From positions 1 to 42,199 of the forward strand of contig CAZYXZ010000021.1 of NCBI GenBank assembly GCA_964651395.1: 42,199 bases of DNA, read 5' to 3'. This document shows, one piece after another, positions 1-7,625 of the stretch (positions are counted from its first letter, which is position 1; each line of letters opens with the position of its first letter). The notes under the pieces were generated by a model. It worked only from the letters and a program-made list of their open reading frames with translations, searched no databases and was not told the DNA's origin. Source of the stretch: CAZYXZ01 sp964651395 (GTDB taxonomy: Bacteria > Actinomycetota > Actinomycetes > BP-191). Made by a program: the position numbers and the translations under genes.

Positions 1-62
1 GGGCAGCGCTGACGCATCTGGGCAGCGTCCATGTTCGAGCCGTACGCCGCATACACGCCCAT
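1..62 (-). CDS. Gamma-glutamylcyclotransferase-family protein, 5' end only
   Basis: Only the first 20 codons lie in the window, and the gene runs off the left edge. The ATG is at 60-62. The peptide begins MGVYAAYGSNMDAAQM, the nucleotide/substrate-loop start typical of gamma-glutamylcyclotransferase-like (AIG2/GGCT) proteins, whose hallmark is YGSNM. Members release 5-oxoproline from gamma-glutamyl amino acids or act on related amides; which applies here cannot be said. It is divergent from the LpdA-like gene, an arrangement I recall for Rv3304/Rv3303c in M. tuberculosis. A TAATCT hexamer sits 7 nt upstream of the ATG, which suggests a leaderless transcript. The family call rests on a short but distinctive N-terminus. 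Confidence 0.72.
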   Translation of the reverse strand, partial: MGVYAAYGSNMDAAQMRQRC

Positions 63-69
63 GCTGCGA

Positions 70-75
70 AGATTA
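70..75 (-). promoter_or_regulatory. -10 hexamer TAATCT of the cyclotransferase gene
   Basis: On the minus strand TAATCT is followed by 7 nt and then the ATG at 62. This puts the expected transcription start 1 nt before the start codon, so the mRNA is probably leaderless. No convincing -35 is seen. Confidence 0.5.
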
Positions 76-118
76 GCGGCGCAGCAGGCCGCAACCGGCC
101 AGGCAGGACGGAGCTTCG

Positions 119-1549
119 GTGACCCGGATCGCGATCGTGGGTGGCGGTCCCGCGGGGTACGAGGCGGCCCTCGTCGCCGTACAGCTCGGCGCCGAGGTGA
201 CCCTCATCGACCGCGACGGGCTGGGCGGGTCGTGCGTCCTCACCGACTGCGTGCCGTCCAAGACGCTGATCGCGACGTCGGAGGCGATGACCGGGTTGGC
301 CGGCGCCGGAGCGCTCGGGGTCCGGTTCCTCGACACCGCGCGCGAGACGGTCGACGAGAGCGACGACGACCACACGCCGTCGACGGTGGGCGTGGACATC
401 CAGACCGTCTTCGGCCGCGTGAAGTCGCTCGCTCTCGCGCAGAGCCTCGACATCGCCGCGCGGATGGCGCGCGAGGGGATCCACGTCGTCCAGGGCTCGG
501 GCCGGCTGCTCGACGCCCACCGGATCGCCGTACGCCGCGAGCACGACGGGGAGCACGACGGGGAGACCGTCGTCGAGGCCGACGCGGTGCTGCTCGCCCT
601 CGGCGCGCAGCCGCGCGTCCTTCCCGGCGCGGAGCCGGACGGCGAGCGGATCCTCGACTGGCGCCAGCTCTACGACCTCACCGAGCTGCCGGAGCGACTG
701 ATCGTGGTGGGGTCGGGCGTGACCGGCGCCGAGTTCGCGGGCGCGTTCCAGGCGCTGGGCTCGTCGGTGACCCTTGTCTCCAGCCGCGACCGGGTCCTAC
801 CCGGTGAGGACCTCGACGCGGCGCTGCTGATCGAGGAGGTCTTCGCGCGTCGCGGGATGACCGTGCTGAAGCAGTCGCGGGCGGCGAGCGCGACGCGGAC
901 CGCGGACGGCGTCGCCGTGAAGCTCGACGACGGCCGCGTGGTGGAGGGGACGCACGTGCTGATGGCCGTCGGGTCCATCCCGTCCACCACCGGGCTGGGG
1001 CTGGAGGAGCTAGGCGTTCGGATGACCGACGCGGGCTTCATCGAGGTCGACAAGGTCAGCCGCACCTCCGTGCACGACGTCTACGCCGCCGGCGACTGCA
1101 CCGGTGTGCTCATGCTCGCGTCGGTGGCTGCCATGCAGGGCCGCATCGCGATGTGGCATGCGCTCGGCGAGGCGGTCGAGCCGATCCGACTCGGCACGGT
1201 GTCCGCGACCGTCTTCACGGATCCGGAGATCGCGACGGTCGGCGTCAGTGAGCAGGACATCGCCAGCGGCGAGGTGTTCGGCGTGGCCCGCAAGCTGCCG
1301 CTGGCCACCAACGCGCGCGCGAAGATGCAGGGCATCACCGACGGCTTCGTGAAGGTGTTCTGCCGGCCGGAGAGCGGCAAGGTGCTCGGTGGCGTCGTCG
1401 TCGCGCCGCGGGCCAGCGAGCTGATCCTGCCGCTCGCCATGGCCGTGCAGCTCGGCCTCACCGTCGACCAGGTCGCCCACACGTTCTCGATCTACCCGAG
1501 CCTGTCCGGCTCCCTCACCGAAGCCGCCCGCCAGCTGCATCAGAGCTGA
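119..1549 (+). CDS. lpdA: LpdA-like NAD(P)H quinone reductase / flavoprotein disulfide reductase
   Basis: The 476-aa protein belongs to the pyridine nucleotide-disulfide oxidoreductase family: FAD site IVGGGPAGYEAA (about 5-16), NAD(P) site VVGSGVTGAEFAGAF (about 196-210), second FAD motif YAAGDCTG, and a C-terminal dimerisation domain. It closely resembles M. tuberculosis LpdA (Rv3303c), a quinone reductase without lipoamide dehydrogenase activity. The catalytic His-Glu dyad of true lipoamide dehydrogenases is absent: the equivalent segment is YPSLSG (Tyr459, Gly464). Unlike Rv3303c as I recall it, this protein keeps both cysteines of the active-site motif (CVLTDC, Cys39 and Cys44). GTG start at 119, preceded by GGACGGAG. 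No lipoyl-dependent complex genes are nearby, so a cytosolic redox role is more likely than a 2-oxoacid dehydrogenase subunit. Confidence 0.85.
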   Translation: MTRIAIVGGGPAGYEAALVAVQLGAEVTLIDRDGLGGSCVLTDCVPSKTLIATSEAMTGLAGAGALGVRFLDTARETVDESDDDHTPSTVGVDIQTVFGRVKSLALAQSLDIAARMAREGIHVVQGSGRLLDAHRIAVRREHDGEHDGETVVEADAVLLALGAQPRVLPGAEPDGERILDWRQLYDLTELPERLIVVGSGVTGAEFAGAFQALGSSVTLVSSRDRVLPGEDLDAALLIEEVFARRGMTVLKQSRAASATRTADGVAVKLDDGRVVEGTHVLMAVGSIPSTTGLGLEELGVRMTDAGFIEVDKVSRTSVHDVYAAGDCTGVLMLASVAAMQGRIAMWHALGEAVEPIRLGTVSATVFTDPEIATVGVSEQDIASGEVFGVARKLPLATNARAKMQGITDGFVKVFCRPESGKVLGGVVVAPRASELILPLAMAVQLGLTVDQVAHTFSIYPSLSGSLTEAARQLHQS

Positions 1550-1597
1550 GGGCGAAACCCAAGAGCGCAGCAACGGGCACACCCGCCACACGTTGAC

Positions 1598-1679
1598 GAT
1601 CTTGGTGTCCTAACGCCCGTTCAGCCCGATTGTGTCGTGCTCAACCAAGATCGCTGAGGGACGCCCACACACCAAGATC
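1598..1679. repeat. Intergenic imperfect palindrome with three ACCAAGATC boxes
   Basis: The 141-bp gap between the two convergent genes (1550-1690) has no gene. It holds a perfect 11-bp inverted repeat, GATCTTGGTGT at 1598-1608 and ACACCAAGATC at 1669-1679, with a further ACCAAGATC at 1644-1652. Sequences next to the boxes (TTCAGC on one strand, CTCAGC on the other) continue the symmetry. It could be a bidirectional terminator or a REP-like dispersed element. There is no T-tract, so classical intrinsic termination is not evident. Confidence 0.6.
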
Positions 1680-1690
1680 ACGAAGAGTGC

Positions 1691-2140
1691 CTAGCGCGGA
1701 TAGAGCACCAGCTGGGTGCAGCGGAAGACGGCGACCTTGCGGCCGGTCTTCTCGTCCGTGACCGTGGCGTCCCAGACCTGCGTCGTACGCCCGCCGTGCA
1801 GCATGTGCGCTTCGCAGAGCAGGGCGCCTTCGGTCAGCGTGCCGAGAAAGTTCGTCTTGAGCTCGATCGTGGTGAAGCCGACGGCGTCCTCGGGCAGCAC
1901 GGTGCGACAGCCGAAGCCGCAGATCGTGTCGGCGAACCCGACGACGGCGCCGGCGTGCAGGAAGCCGTTGGGCGCCAGCAGCTCCGGCCTGACCGGCAGC
2001 CGCGCGTGCATGCTGCCGTCCCCGACCGTGAGGAACTCGATGCCGAGCAGGCCCGGGTAGTAGCCCTGCGTCGCCTCGTTGGCGGCCTCGGGTGTGAACG
2101 CGCGCGGGTCGCCCCGGAACTGGTCGCCGGGCAGCGGCAC
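1691..2140 (-). CDS. PaaI-family hotdog-fold thioesterase
   Basis: The 149-aa protein has the length and pattern of PaaI/YbgC-type hotdog acyl-CoA thioesterases. The core motif is NGFLHAGAVVGFADTICG (about residues 58-75), where the family usually has HGG followed by AD. The C-terminal half (FTTIELKTNFLG, then V..A.V.DE..GR.VA) matches the remaining strands. It would hydrolyse a cytosolic acyl- or aryl-CoA thioester; the substrate is unknown. The GTG at 2138-2140 overlaps the TAG stop of the upstream carboxylase alpha gene by one base (TAGTG on the minus strand), which implies translational coupling and a role in acyl-CoA metabolism beside the carboxylase. Confidence 0.8.
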   Translation of the reverse strand: MPLPGDQFRGDPRAFTPEAANEATQGYYPGLLGIEFLTVGDGSMHARLPVRPELLAPNGFLHAGAVVGFADTICGFGCRTVLPEDAVGFTTIELKTNFLGTLTEGALLCEAHMLHGGRTTQVWDATVTDEKTGRKVAVFRCTQLVLYPR

Positions 2141-3885
2141 TACTCGGCGTCCTCGATCTCGCAGAGGACCGCGCCGCTCGTGACCACTTCGCCCACCGTC
2201 GCGGCGAGGGACGTCACCACGCCGCTCTTGTGGGCGGTGATCGGCTGCTCCATCTTCATCGCCTCGAGGACGACGACCAGGTCGCCGGCCTCGACGTGTG
2301 CACCCTCGGCCACCTCGACCTTCACGATGGTGCCCTGCATCGGCGACGTCAGCGAGTTCCCACCGGCGACGGCCCCGCCGCGGGAGCGGTTGCTGCGCTT
2401 CGGCGCCCGGGCCGTCGTGGTCGTGCTGCCCATGCCGGCCGGCAGGACGACCTCCAGGCGGCGCCCGTCCACCTCGACGACGACGCGCTCCCGTTCCGAC
2501 TGTTCGGCCGCGGCATCAGTACCGTCGCCGGTCACCTGCGGAGAGACCACGGAGGCATCCCACTCGGTCTCGATCCAGCGGGTGTGGACGCGCATGTCCC
2601 GGAAGGCCTCGTCGCGGACCACGGCCCGGTGGAACGGCAGCACGGTGGCGATGCCGGCGACCTGGAACTCGTCGAGGGCGCGGGCCGACCGTTCGAGCGC
2701 CTGCTCGCGCGTCGCGCCGGTCACCACGAGCTTCGCGAGCAGCGAGTCGAAGTTGCCGCCGATGACGCTGCCCAGCTCGAAGCCTGCGTCCAGGCGTACG
2801 CCGGGTCCGCTCGGCGGCTGCCATGCGGTGACGGTGCCCGGGCCGGGCAGGAAGCCGCGCCCCGGGTCCTCGCCGTTGATCCGGAACTCGAAAGCGTGGC
2901 CGCGTGGGGTCGGCGTGTCGTAGTCGATCGACTCGCCGTCCGCGATCCGGAACTGCTCGCGGACCAGGTCGATGCCCGTGACCTCCTCGGTGACCGGGTG
3001 CTCGACCTGCAGGCGGGTGTTCACCTCGAGGAAGGAGATCGTGCCGTCCTCGCCGAGCAGGAACTCGACGGTGCCCGCGCTCACGTAGCCGGCCTTCTCG
3101 CAGATCGCGCGGGCGGCGTCGTGGATCTGGGCGCGCTGCTCGGGGGTGAGCCCGGGCGCGGGCGCCTCCTCCACGAGCTTCTGGTGCCGCCGCTGCAGCG
3201 AGCAGTCGCGGTCGCCGACGACGACGACGCGGCCGTGGGTGTCGCCGAGCACCTGGGCCTCGACGTGGCGGGGTCGGTCGAGGTAGCGCTCGACGAAACA
3301 CTCGCCGCGGCCGAACGCCGTCTCGGCCTCACGGACCGCGGACGCGTACAGCTCGTCGATCTCGTCGAGGCTGCGGGCGACCTTCATGCCGCGGCCCCCG
3401 CCGCCGAACGCGGCCTTGATGGCGATGGGCAGGCCGTTCTGCTCGGCGAACGCGCGGACCTCCTCGGCGCCGCTGACCGGGTCGGAGGTGCCGGGCACAA
3501 GAGGGGCGCCGACGGCCAGCGCGATGTGCCGCGCCTCCACCTTGTCGCCCAGGCGGCGGATGGCCTCGGGGGGAGGGCCGATCCAGGTCAGACCGGCGTC
3601 GAGGACCGCCTGGGCGAAGTCGGCGTTCTCCGACAGGAAGCCGTAGCCCGGATGCACCGCGTCGGCGCCGGACCGCTGGGCCACGTCGAGCAGCTTGTCG
3701 ATGCGCAGGTAGCTCTCACCCGGCGTGCTCCCGCCGAGGGCGAAGGCCTCGTCGGCCACCTGCACGTGCAGGGCGTCGCGGTCCGGGTCGGCGTAGACCG
3801 CGACGCTGTCCAGCCCGTGGTCGCGACACGCGCGCGCGACTCGCACGGCGATCTCGCCGCGGTTGGCGATGAGCACCTTGCGCAC
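2140..3885 (-). CDS. accA: Acyl-CoA carboxylase alpha subunit (biotin carboxylase + BCCP)
   Basis: The 581-aa protein combines ATP-dependent biotin carboxylase with the biotin carrier, as in actinobacterial AccA. Features in order: N-terminal RKVLIANRGEIAVR; HPGYGFLSEN; ATP-grasp glycine loop GGGGRGMK (about 160); signature EVNTRLQVEHPVTEE (about 288); and C-terminal BCCP with the biotinylation motif EAMKMEQ (Lys near 543). The start is the GTG at 3885, because AGGAG lies 7 nt upstream and homology begins exactly there; the open frame further upstream has no family similarity. It is the only biotinylated subunit in the window, so it probably partners with both beta subunits (11784-13373 and 17538-19073) and the epsilon subunit. 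Biotin ligase is at 13392-14210. Confidence 0.93.
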   Translation of the reverse strand: MRKVLIANRGEIAVRVARACRDHGLDSVAVYADPDRDALHVQVADEAFALGGSTPGESYLRIDKLLDVAQRSGADAVHPGYGFLSENADFAQAVLDAGLTWIGPPPEAIRRLGDKVEARHIALAVGAPLVPGTSDPVSGAEEVRAFAEQNGLPIAIKAAFGGGGRGMKVARSLDEIDELYASAVREAETAFGRGECFVERYLDRPRHVEAQVLGDTHGRVVVVGDRDCSLQRRHQKLVEEAPAPGLTPEQRAQIHDAARAICEKAGYVSAGTVEFLLGEDGTISFLEVNTRLQVEHPVTEEVTGIDLVREQFRIADGESIDYDTPTPRGHAFEFRINGEDPGRGFLPGPGTVTAWQPPSGPGVRLDAGFELGSVIGGNFDSLLAKLVVTGATREQALERSARALDEFQVAGIATVLPFHRAVVRDEAFRDMRVHTRWIETEWDASVVSPQVTGDGTDAAAEQSERERVVVEVDGRRLEVVLPAGMGSTTTTARAPKRSNRSRGGAVAGGNSLTSPMQGTIVKVEVAEGAHVEAGDLVVVLEAMKMEQPITAHKSGVVTSLAATVGEVVTSGAVLCEIEDAE

Positions 3886-3918
3886 GCGTGAACTCCTGCT
3901 CCGTCGGGGTCGGCCGCC

Positions 3919-3937
3919 AGTGTAAAGGGACCGTCCC
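3919..3937 (-). promoter_or_regulatory. Probable promoter of the carboxylase alpha gene with small dyad
   Basis: On the minus strand TACACT (3919-3924) fits an actinobacterial -10. It gives a leader of about 27-30 nt carrying the AGGAG ribosome binding site. Just upstream is a perfect 5-bp inverted repeat, GGGAC-C-GTCCC (3927-3937), in the -35/-10 spacer region, a possible operator. No clear -35 is present. The preceding gene stops at 3945, so the promoter fills the gap. Confidence 0.4.
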
Positions 3938-3944
3938 GCCGGGC

Positions 3945-6464
3945 TTATCGCCGGGCCTTGACCCGGGTCGAGCGGCGGTTGTCGAGCTCGTCCGCCGTCA
4001 TCACGAAGGTCGGGTCCGGACGGTCGACCCGCGCCTGCGCGCGGTGCGTGAACCGGTCCGCGCCGATCGGGAACTGCCGCGCGAGAGCGAACATCACCGT
4101 GGACCGCAGGCTGGTGGCGATGTGCCGTGGCCGCTCGATGCACGCCCGCAGGTAGGCGACGACCACCGACGACATCGGGTCGGCCGGCACCACTCCCTCG
4201 AGGCTGGCCCCGCTCGCGGCGGCGACCTCATGGATCGGGGTGCGGATGTAGCCCGGGTTCACCGTGGTCACGGTCAGCCGGTGACCGTACTCGACGCGCA
4301 GCGTGTCGGCGTACGCCGTGACGGCGCGCTTGCTGGCGCTGTACGCCGCGGACCACGGGACGGTCGCGATGGCCAGGCCGGAGGCGGTGATGACCGCGTG
4401 CCCGCCCGACTCGACCAGCCACGGCACCGCGGCGGCGCTGGCGTTCCAGGTGCCCCAGAAGTTCACCTCGACGGTGCGCCGCGCGTCGGCGTCGGGAAAG
4501 TCGCCCGTGTCCTGCGCGCGGCCGATGCCGGCCAGGTTGATGAGGACGTCGATGCCGCCGAGTCGCGTGGCCGCCTCGGTCATCGCCGCACGCGTGCGGT
4601 CCGCGTCGGTCACGTCGCAGGCCACGACGTCGGGACCGTCGACCAGGTCGAGCCCGACGACGCGGGCACCCTGCTCACGCAGGCCCTGAGCCACGGCCTG
4701 GCCGATACCGCCCAGGGCGCCGGTGATGACGACCCGCTTGGCCGCGAGCGGCGAGCGGCTGCGTCGTGACGTGGCGGCGTACGCCGCCGCGAGGGACGAG
4801 AACCACGCGAGGGCGACCAGCCCGATCGCGCTGTAGGCGACGACCGCCGGCCAGGTGGGCCCGTCGTGCGCCTCGCGGAGGAGCAGCTTCGTGTCGCGCT
4901 CGAGCGGCACGGTGCGCTCCGCGACCACGGGGATCTCGCTCGCCTTGATCTCGGGGTCGGCCGGCATGAACACCGCGGCTCCCGCGAGGACCGGCCCCTC
5001 GGCGAAACGGACGAGTGTCTTCCACGTGCCACCGACCGGCACCGGGTCCGGCGAGACGTAGACGCCGTCGCTGACGCGGCGGAGCGGGTGCACCTCGGCG
5101 TGCCCGCCCTGCCAGGAGAACGCGTCGAGCCGGTCGGCGCCCTCGAACGTGTCGGCGGGCTGCACCTCGACGAGCAGGTTGACGCGGCCGGCGGACGCGG
5201 GGGTCGTGCGCAGCGTGACGGTGGCATCCGAGCCGCGCCGCGGGTTCGGGATGACGATCGAGGCGACCACGACCAGCGCGGCGAGTGCGAGTGCCGCACC
5301 GGGCAGTGCGGCCTGCCGGCCGCTGGCGATCCGGCCGGTCGCCGTACCGAGGACCGCGGCGGCGACCGCCGCGGCGACCGCGACCAGGATGCGAGGACCG
5401 GCCAGCGTGCCCATCCACGGCTCGAAGCCGAACAGGTGCGACCACCCCCACTCCGACGCGAGGCCGACGGTGCCGATGCCGAAGCCGATCACGAGGGCCT
5501 GGGTCAGCGGCTTCTTGTAGCGCGTGAGCAGCGCAGCCACCTCGACCACGAGTGCCGATCCCAGGTACATGGCGAAGTGCGCGGCGCGGTGGTGCAGCGC
5601 GGAGCCCATGAGCCAGAAGAAGAACAGCCGGACTACGTAGAACTCGACGGTCACGTAGAGGGCGCCACCGGGGCCGATCACCCGGCGCGCGACCACCAGG
5701 GCGAAGCCGGACGCGAGCGCGATGAGCACCGGGTGGTAGAGCTGCTGCCACTGCGACATGCCCATGTCGAACTCGAGCTGGAACGTCGAGGCGCCCAGCA
5801 GCACGGCGCTGCAGGCGCCGGCGGAGAGGCGCTTGGTGAGTCGCGGCTTCGAGCCGGGGCCGCCCTCGCGCAGCATGAGCAGCAGAGCGACCGGTGCGAA
5901 CGACGCGCCACCGATCATCAGCAGGTGTGTCGGTCCCCACATCGAGACGTCGACGCCGTACGAGCGGTGCCACAGCTCGTCGAGGGGGAATCCGGCGAGG
6001 GCCCCGGTGCCGAGCACGCCGAGTGCGACGGCGGACCAGGGTGCGCGCCAGCGGCCCCACTTGAGGGCGACGTCGGCCTGGGTCGCGGTGGCGACGGTGA
6101 TGGAGACCGCCGCGGCGATCGGCAGCAGGCCGAGGCCGAAGAGGATGCCGGAGTGGCCGGGTGTGAAGAGGACGGCGCTGTCGCGCCCGAGGTCGACGTG
6201 CCAGGCGACGTCCCAGAAGAAGCCGAGCACGGCCACGACCAGGGCGCTCATGCCGACGCCGAAACCCGCGGCGGCCCACGCGGGCAGGCCGGTGATCCGG
6301 CCCAGGCCGTCGGCGAAGCGCAGCAGGGGGTTGCGGCCGGTCCCGCGGCGCAGGCCGGCGCCGACCAGCAGCGCGAGCGGGGCGAAGGTGGCGAAGAAGT
6401 AGAGCCAGTCGGTGCCGTAGCCGGTGATCGAGGTCACGCCGCTCCCGGCGGCGAGCAGGCTCAC
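3945..6464 (-). CDS. Polytopic membrane protein fused to a short-chain dehydrogenase
   Basis: One uninterrupted 839-aa frame. Residues 1-400 contain about 12 hydrophobic helices with several membrane-associated histidines (FFWDVAWHVD, TPGHSG, WGPTHLLM, ALHHRAAH). Residues about 405-530 form a soluble, probably extracytoplasmic domain whose pattern (DGVYVSPDPVPVGGTWKTLV) weakly recalls FixH/YtkA-like beta domains. A last helix (about 535-560) leads into a C-terminal Rossmann short-chain dehydrogenase (about 572-839) with TGALGGIG, NLAGIG, catalytic Ser in ITASGLA and YSASK. All classical catalytic residues are present, so the dehydrogenase should be active. The GTG at 6464 overlaps the stop of the upstream gene by 4 bp (GTGA). 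No start codon with a ribosome site exists at the domain junction, so this is a real fusion in this sequence. Substrate and biological role are unknown. Confidence 0.82.
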   Translation of the reverse strand: MSLLAAGSGVTSITGYGTDWLYFFATFAPLALLVGAGLRRGTGRNPLLRFADGLGRITGLPAWAAAGFGVGMSALVVAVLGFFWDVAWHVDLGRDSAVLFTPGHSGILFGLGLLPIAAAVSITVATATQADVALKWGRWRAPWSAVALGVLGTGALAGFPLDELWHRSYGVDVSMWGPTHLLMIGGASFAPVALLLMLREGGPGSKPRLTKRLSAGACSAVLLGASTFQLEFDMGMSQWQQLYHPVLIALASGFALVVARRVIGPGGALYVTVEFYVVRLFFFWLMGSALHHRAAHFAMYLGSALVVEVAALLTRYKKPLTQALVIGFGIGTVGLASEWGWSHLFGFEPWMGTLAGPRILVAVAAAVAAAVLGTATGRIASGRQAALPGAALALAALVVVASIVIPNPRRGSDATVTLRTTPASAGRVNLLVEVQPADTFEGADRLDAFSWQGGHAEVHPLRRVSDGVYVSPDPVPVGGTWKTLVRFAEGPVLAGAAVFMPADPEIKASEIPVVAERTVPLERDTKLLLREAHDGPTWPAVVAYSAIGLVALAWFSSLAAAYAATSRRSRSPLAAKRVVITGALGGIGQAVAQGLREQGARVVGLDLVDGPDVVACDVTDADRTRAAMTEAATRLGGIDVLINLAGIGRAQDTGDFPDADARRTVEVNFWGTWNASAAAVPWLVESGGHAVITASGLAIATVPWSAAYSASKRAVTAYADTLRVEYGHRLTVTTVNPGYIRTPIHEVAAASGASLEGVVPADPMSSVVVAYLRACIERPRHIATSLRSTVMFALARQFPIGADRFTHRAQARVDRPDPTFVMTADELDNRRSTRVKARR

Positions 6465-7546
6465 CGGGTCGCCTCGACGGTGCCGATGGTCAGCTCGCCG
6501 TGCCGGTACGTCGGCTTGATCCGCGGCGCGAGCCGGTGGGTGCCGAGCTCGGAGCTCGGCATCACCTGGGGCAGGTGGGGGTGTCCGGGGATCGGATCCG
6601 CGACGAGTCGCTCGGCCACCATCGAGTTGTACTGCCAGCTCGCGTACTCCGGAGTGTTGTAGTTGAGGATGACCTCGTAGTTCCACTCCTTCGCGTACGC
6701 CGCGACGCCGGGGATCTTCGAGTGCTGCGGGGCGTAGCACTCGACGGCGATGCCGTTCTCGCTGCTGGTGAAGATGCCGCGGCCCGGTGTGTTCACGACG
6801 ATCGTGTGGTTGCCCAGCGTGTGGCCCGGCGTACGCAGCAGGGCGAGGCCCGGCGCGACGAGGACGGAGCCGTCGATGACGAGGAGCCGGCTCTCGTCGA
6901 CGTCGGCGTAGGTCCAGCTCTGGTGGAAGCGCGCCTGGAACGGGTGCACGTCGCGCACGTGCTCGAGCTCGACCCGCTGCACGATCATCTGCGCGTTGGG
7001 GAACATCGGCGCGTGGCTGCCGTCCTTGGTGCCGACCAGCCGCCGGATGTCCTGGGTGTGCAGGTGGTCGAAGACGAGGTAGTCCACCTGCGCCGGGTCG
7101 ATGCCGAGGTCGGCGCAGTGCGCAAGCACGGTCTTGTGCTCGGTGAACAGGAACTTGCGAGCGCGGTCCTCGCTGATCGGCAGCCGGTCGATCGCGTGGC
7201 GCAGGTAGGGCGTGTCGATGCCCAGCTCGAAGTCGCTCGGCTCGGCGAGGAGGGTGCGCAGCCGGCCGTCCTCGTCGTGCCACTGCACGACCATCATCCG
7301 GTTGGTCATCCAGACATACGGGACGTGCACCGTGCACGCCTCCCACAGCCCGAACTTCGTCGGGTAGGGCAGCGTCACGAGGTCACGCGACGCGAACGCG
7401 GCGACCTCGCCGGTCGACCGGAACCACTCCTGGAAGGCCGGCGCCTCGTCGCGCACCCGGCGCAGCGCCGCGGCCGGCGTCTCGTCGAGGCGCGGCGGGC
7501 CGAAGTGCTCGATCGGGGTCAGGGTGCGAAGCGGCGCGATGGTCAT
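6461..7546 (-). CDS. Metallo-beta-lactamase-fold protein with altered metal motif
   Basis: The 361-aa protein has the MBL fold pattern, but the usual HxHxDH is replaced by HLHTQDI (about residues 162-168). The first two His are kept, the following Asp position is Gln, and the next His position is Asp. A third metal-type His is in TPGHTLGNH (about 241). Members of this superfamily hydrolyse esters, lactones or thioesters, or act as oxidoreductases; the activity here is uncertain. I chose the ATG at 7546 over the ATG at 7588 because GAGGGAAGG lies 8 nt upstream of it and the 7588 codon falls inside the promoter/operator. It is first in a two-gene operon with the membrane-dehydrogenase fusion and is divergent from a MerR regulator. 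Confidence 0.8.
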   Translation of the reverse strand: MTIAPLRTLTPIEHFGPPRLDETPAAALRRVRDEAPAFQEWFRSTGEVAAFASRDLVTLPYPTKFGLWEACTVHVPYVWMTNRMMVVQWHDEDGRLRTLLAEPSDFELGIDTPYLRHAIDRLPISEDRARKFLFTEHKTVLAHCADLGIDPAQVDYLVFDHLHTQDIRRLVGTKDGSHAPMFPNAQMIVQRVELEHVRDVHPFQARFHQSWTYADVDESRLLVIDGSVLVAPGLALLRTPGHTLGNHTIVVNTPGRGIFTSSENGIAVECYAPQHSKIPGVAAYAKEWNYEVILNYNTPEYASWQYNSMVAERLVADPIPGHPHLPQVMPSSELGTHRLAPRIKPTYRHGELTIGTVEATR

Positions 7547-7576
7547 GGCAGGGGCCTTCCCTCGTGGCGTCAGTCC

Positions 7577-7619
7577 ATTATGTGACATCTTTTGATGTCA
7601 CATCAACCCCTGTTATGGT
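7577..7619. promoter_or_regulatory. Divergent promoters and MerR-type operator
   Basis: A perfect inverted repeat with 10-bp arms, ATGTGACATC-TTTT-GATGTCACAT, spans 7580-7603. Minus-strand promoter for the MBL operon: -35 TTGATG (7601-7606), 18-bp spacer, -10 CATAAT (7577-7582). The dyad therefore fills the spacer, the normal position for MerR-family activators, which bind slightly over-long spacers. Plus-strand promoter for the regulator: -35 TTGATG (7592-7597), 16-bp spacer, -10 TATGGT (7614-7619). This predicts a start at the GTG at 7626 and a leaderless mRNA. The right arm overlaps the regulator's own -35, which suggests autorepression. Confidence 0.7.
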
Positions 7620-7625
7620 GTGATC

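Noticed and set aside
3886..4143. N-terminal extension of the carboxylase alpha gene to 4143
   Set aside because: It has no family similarity and overlaps the dehydrogenase gene. AGGAG and the conserved RKVLIANRGE place the start at 3885.
6465..7346. Upstream extension of the membrane-dehydrogenase frame to 7346
   Set aside because: This part overlaps the MBL gene in another frame and is Arg/Pro/Ala-rich nonsense. The GTG at 6464, overlapping the MBL stop, is the convincing start.
7547..7588. ATG at 7588 as start of the MBL gene
   Set aside because: It lies inside the -10/operator region and lacks a ribosome site. The ATG at 7546 has GAGGGAAGG at good spacing.
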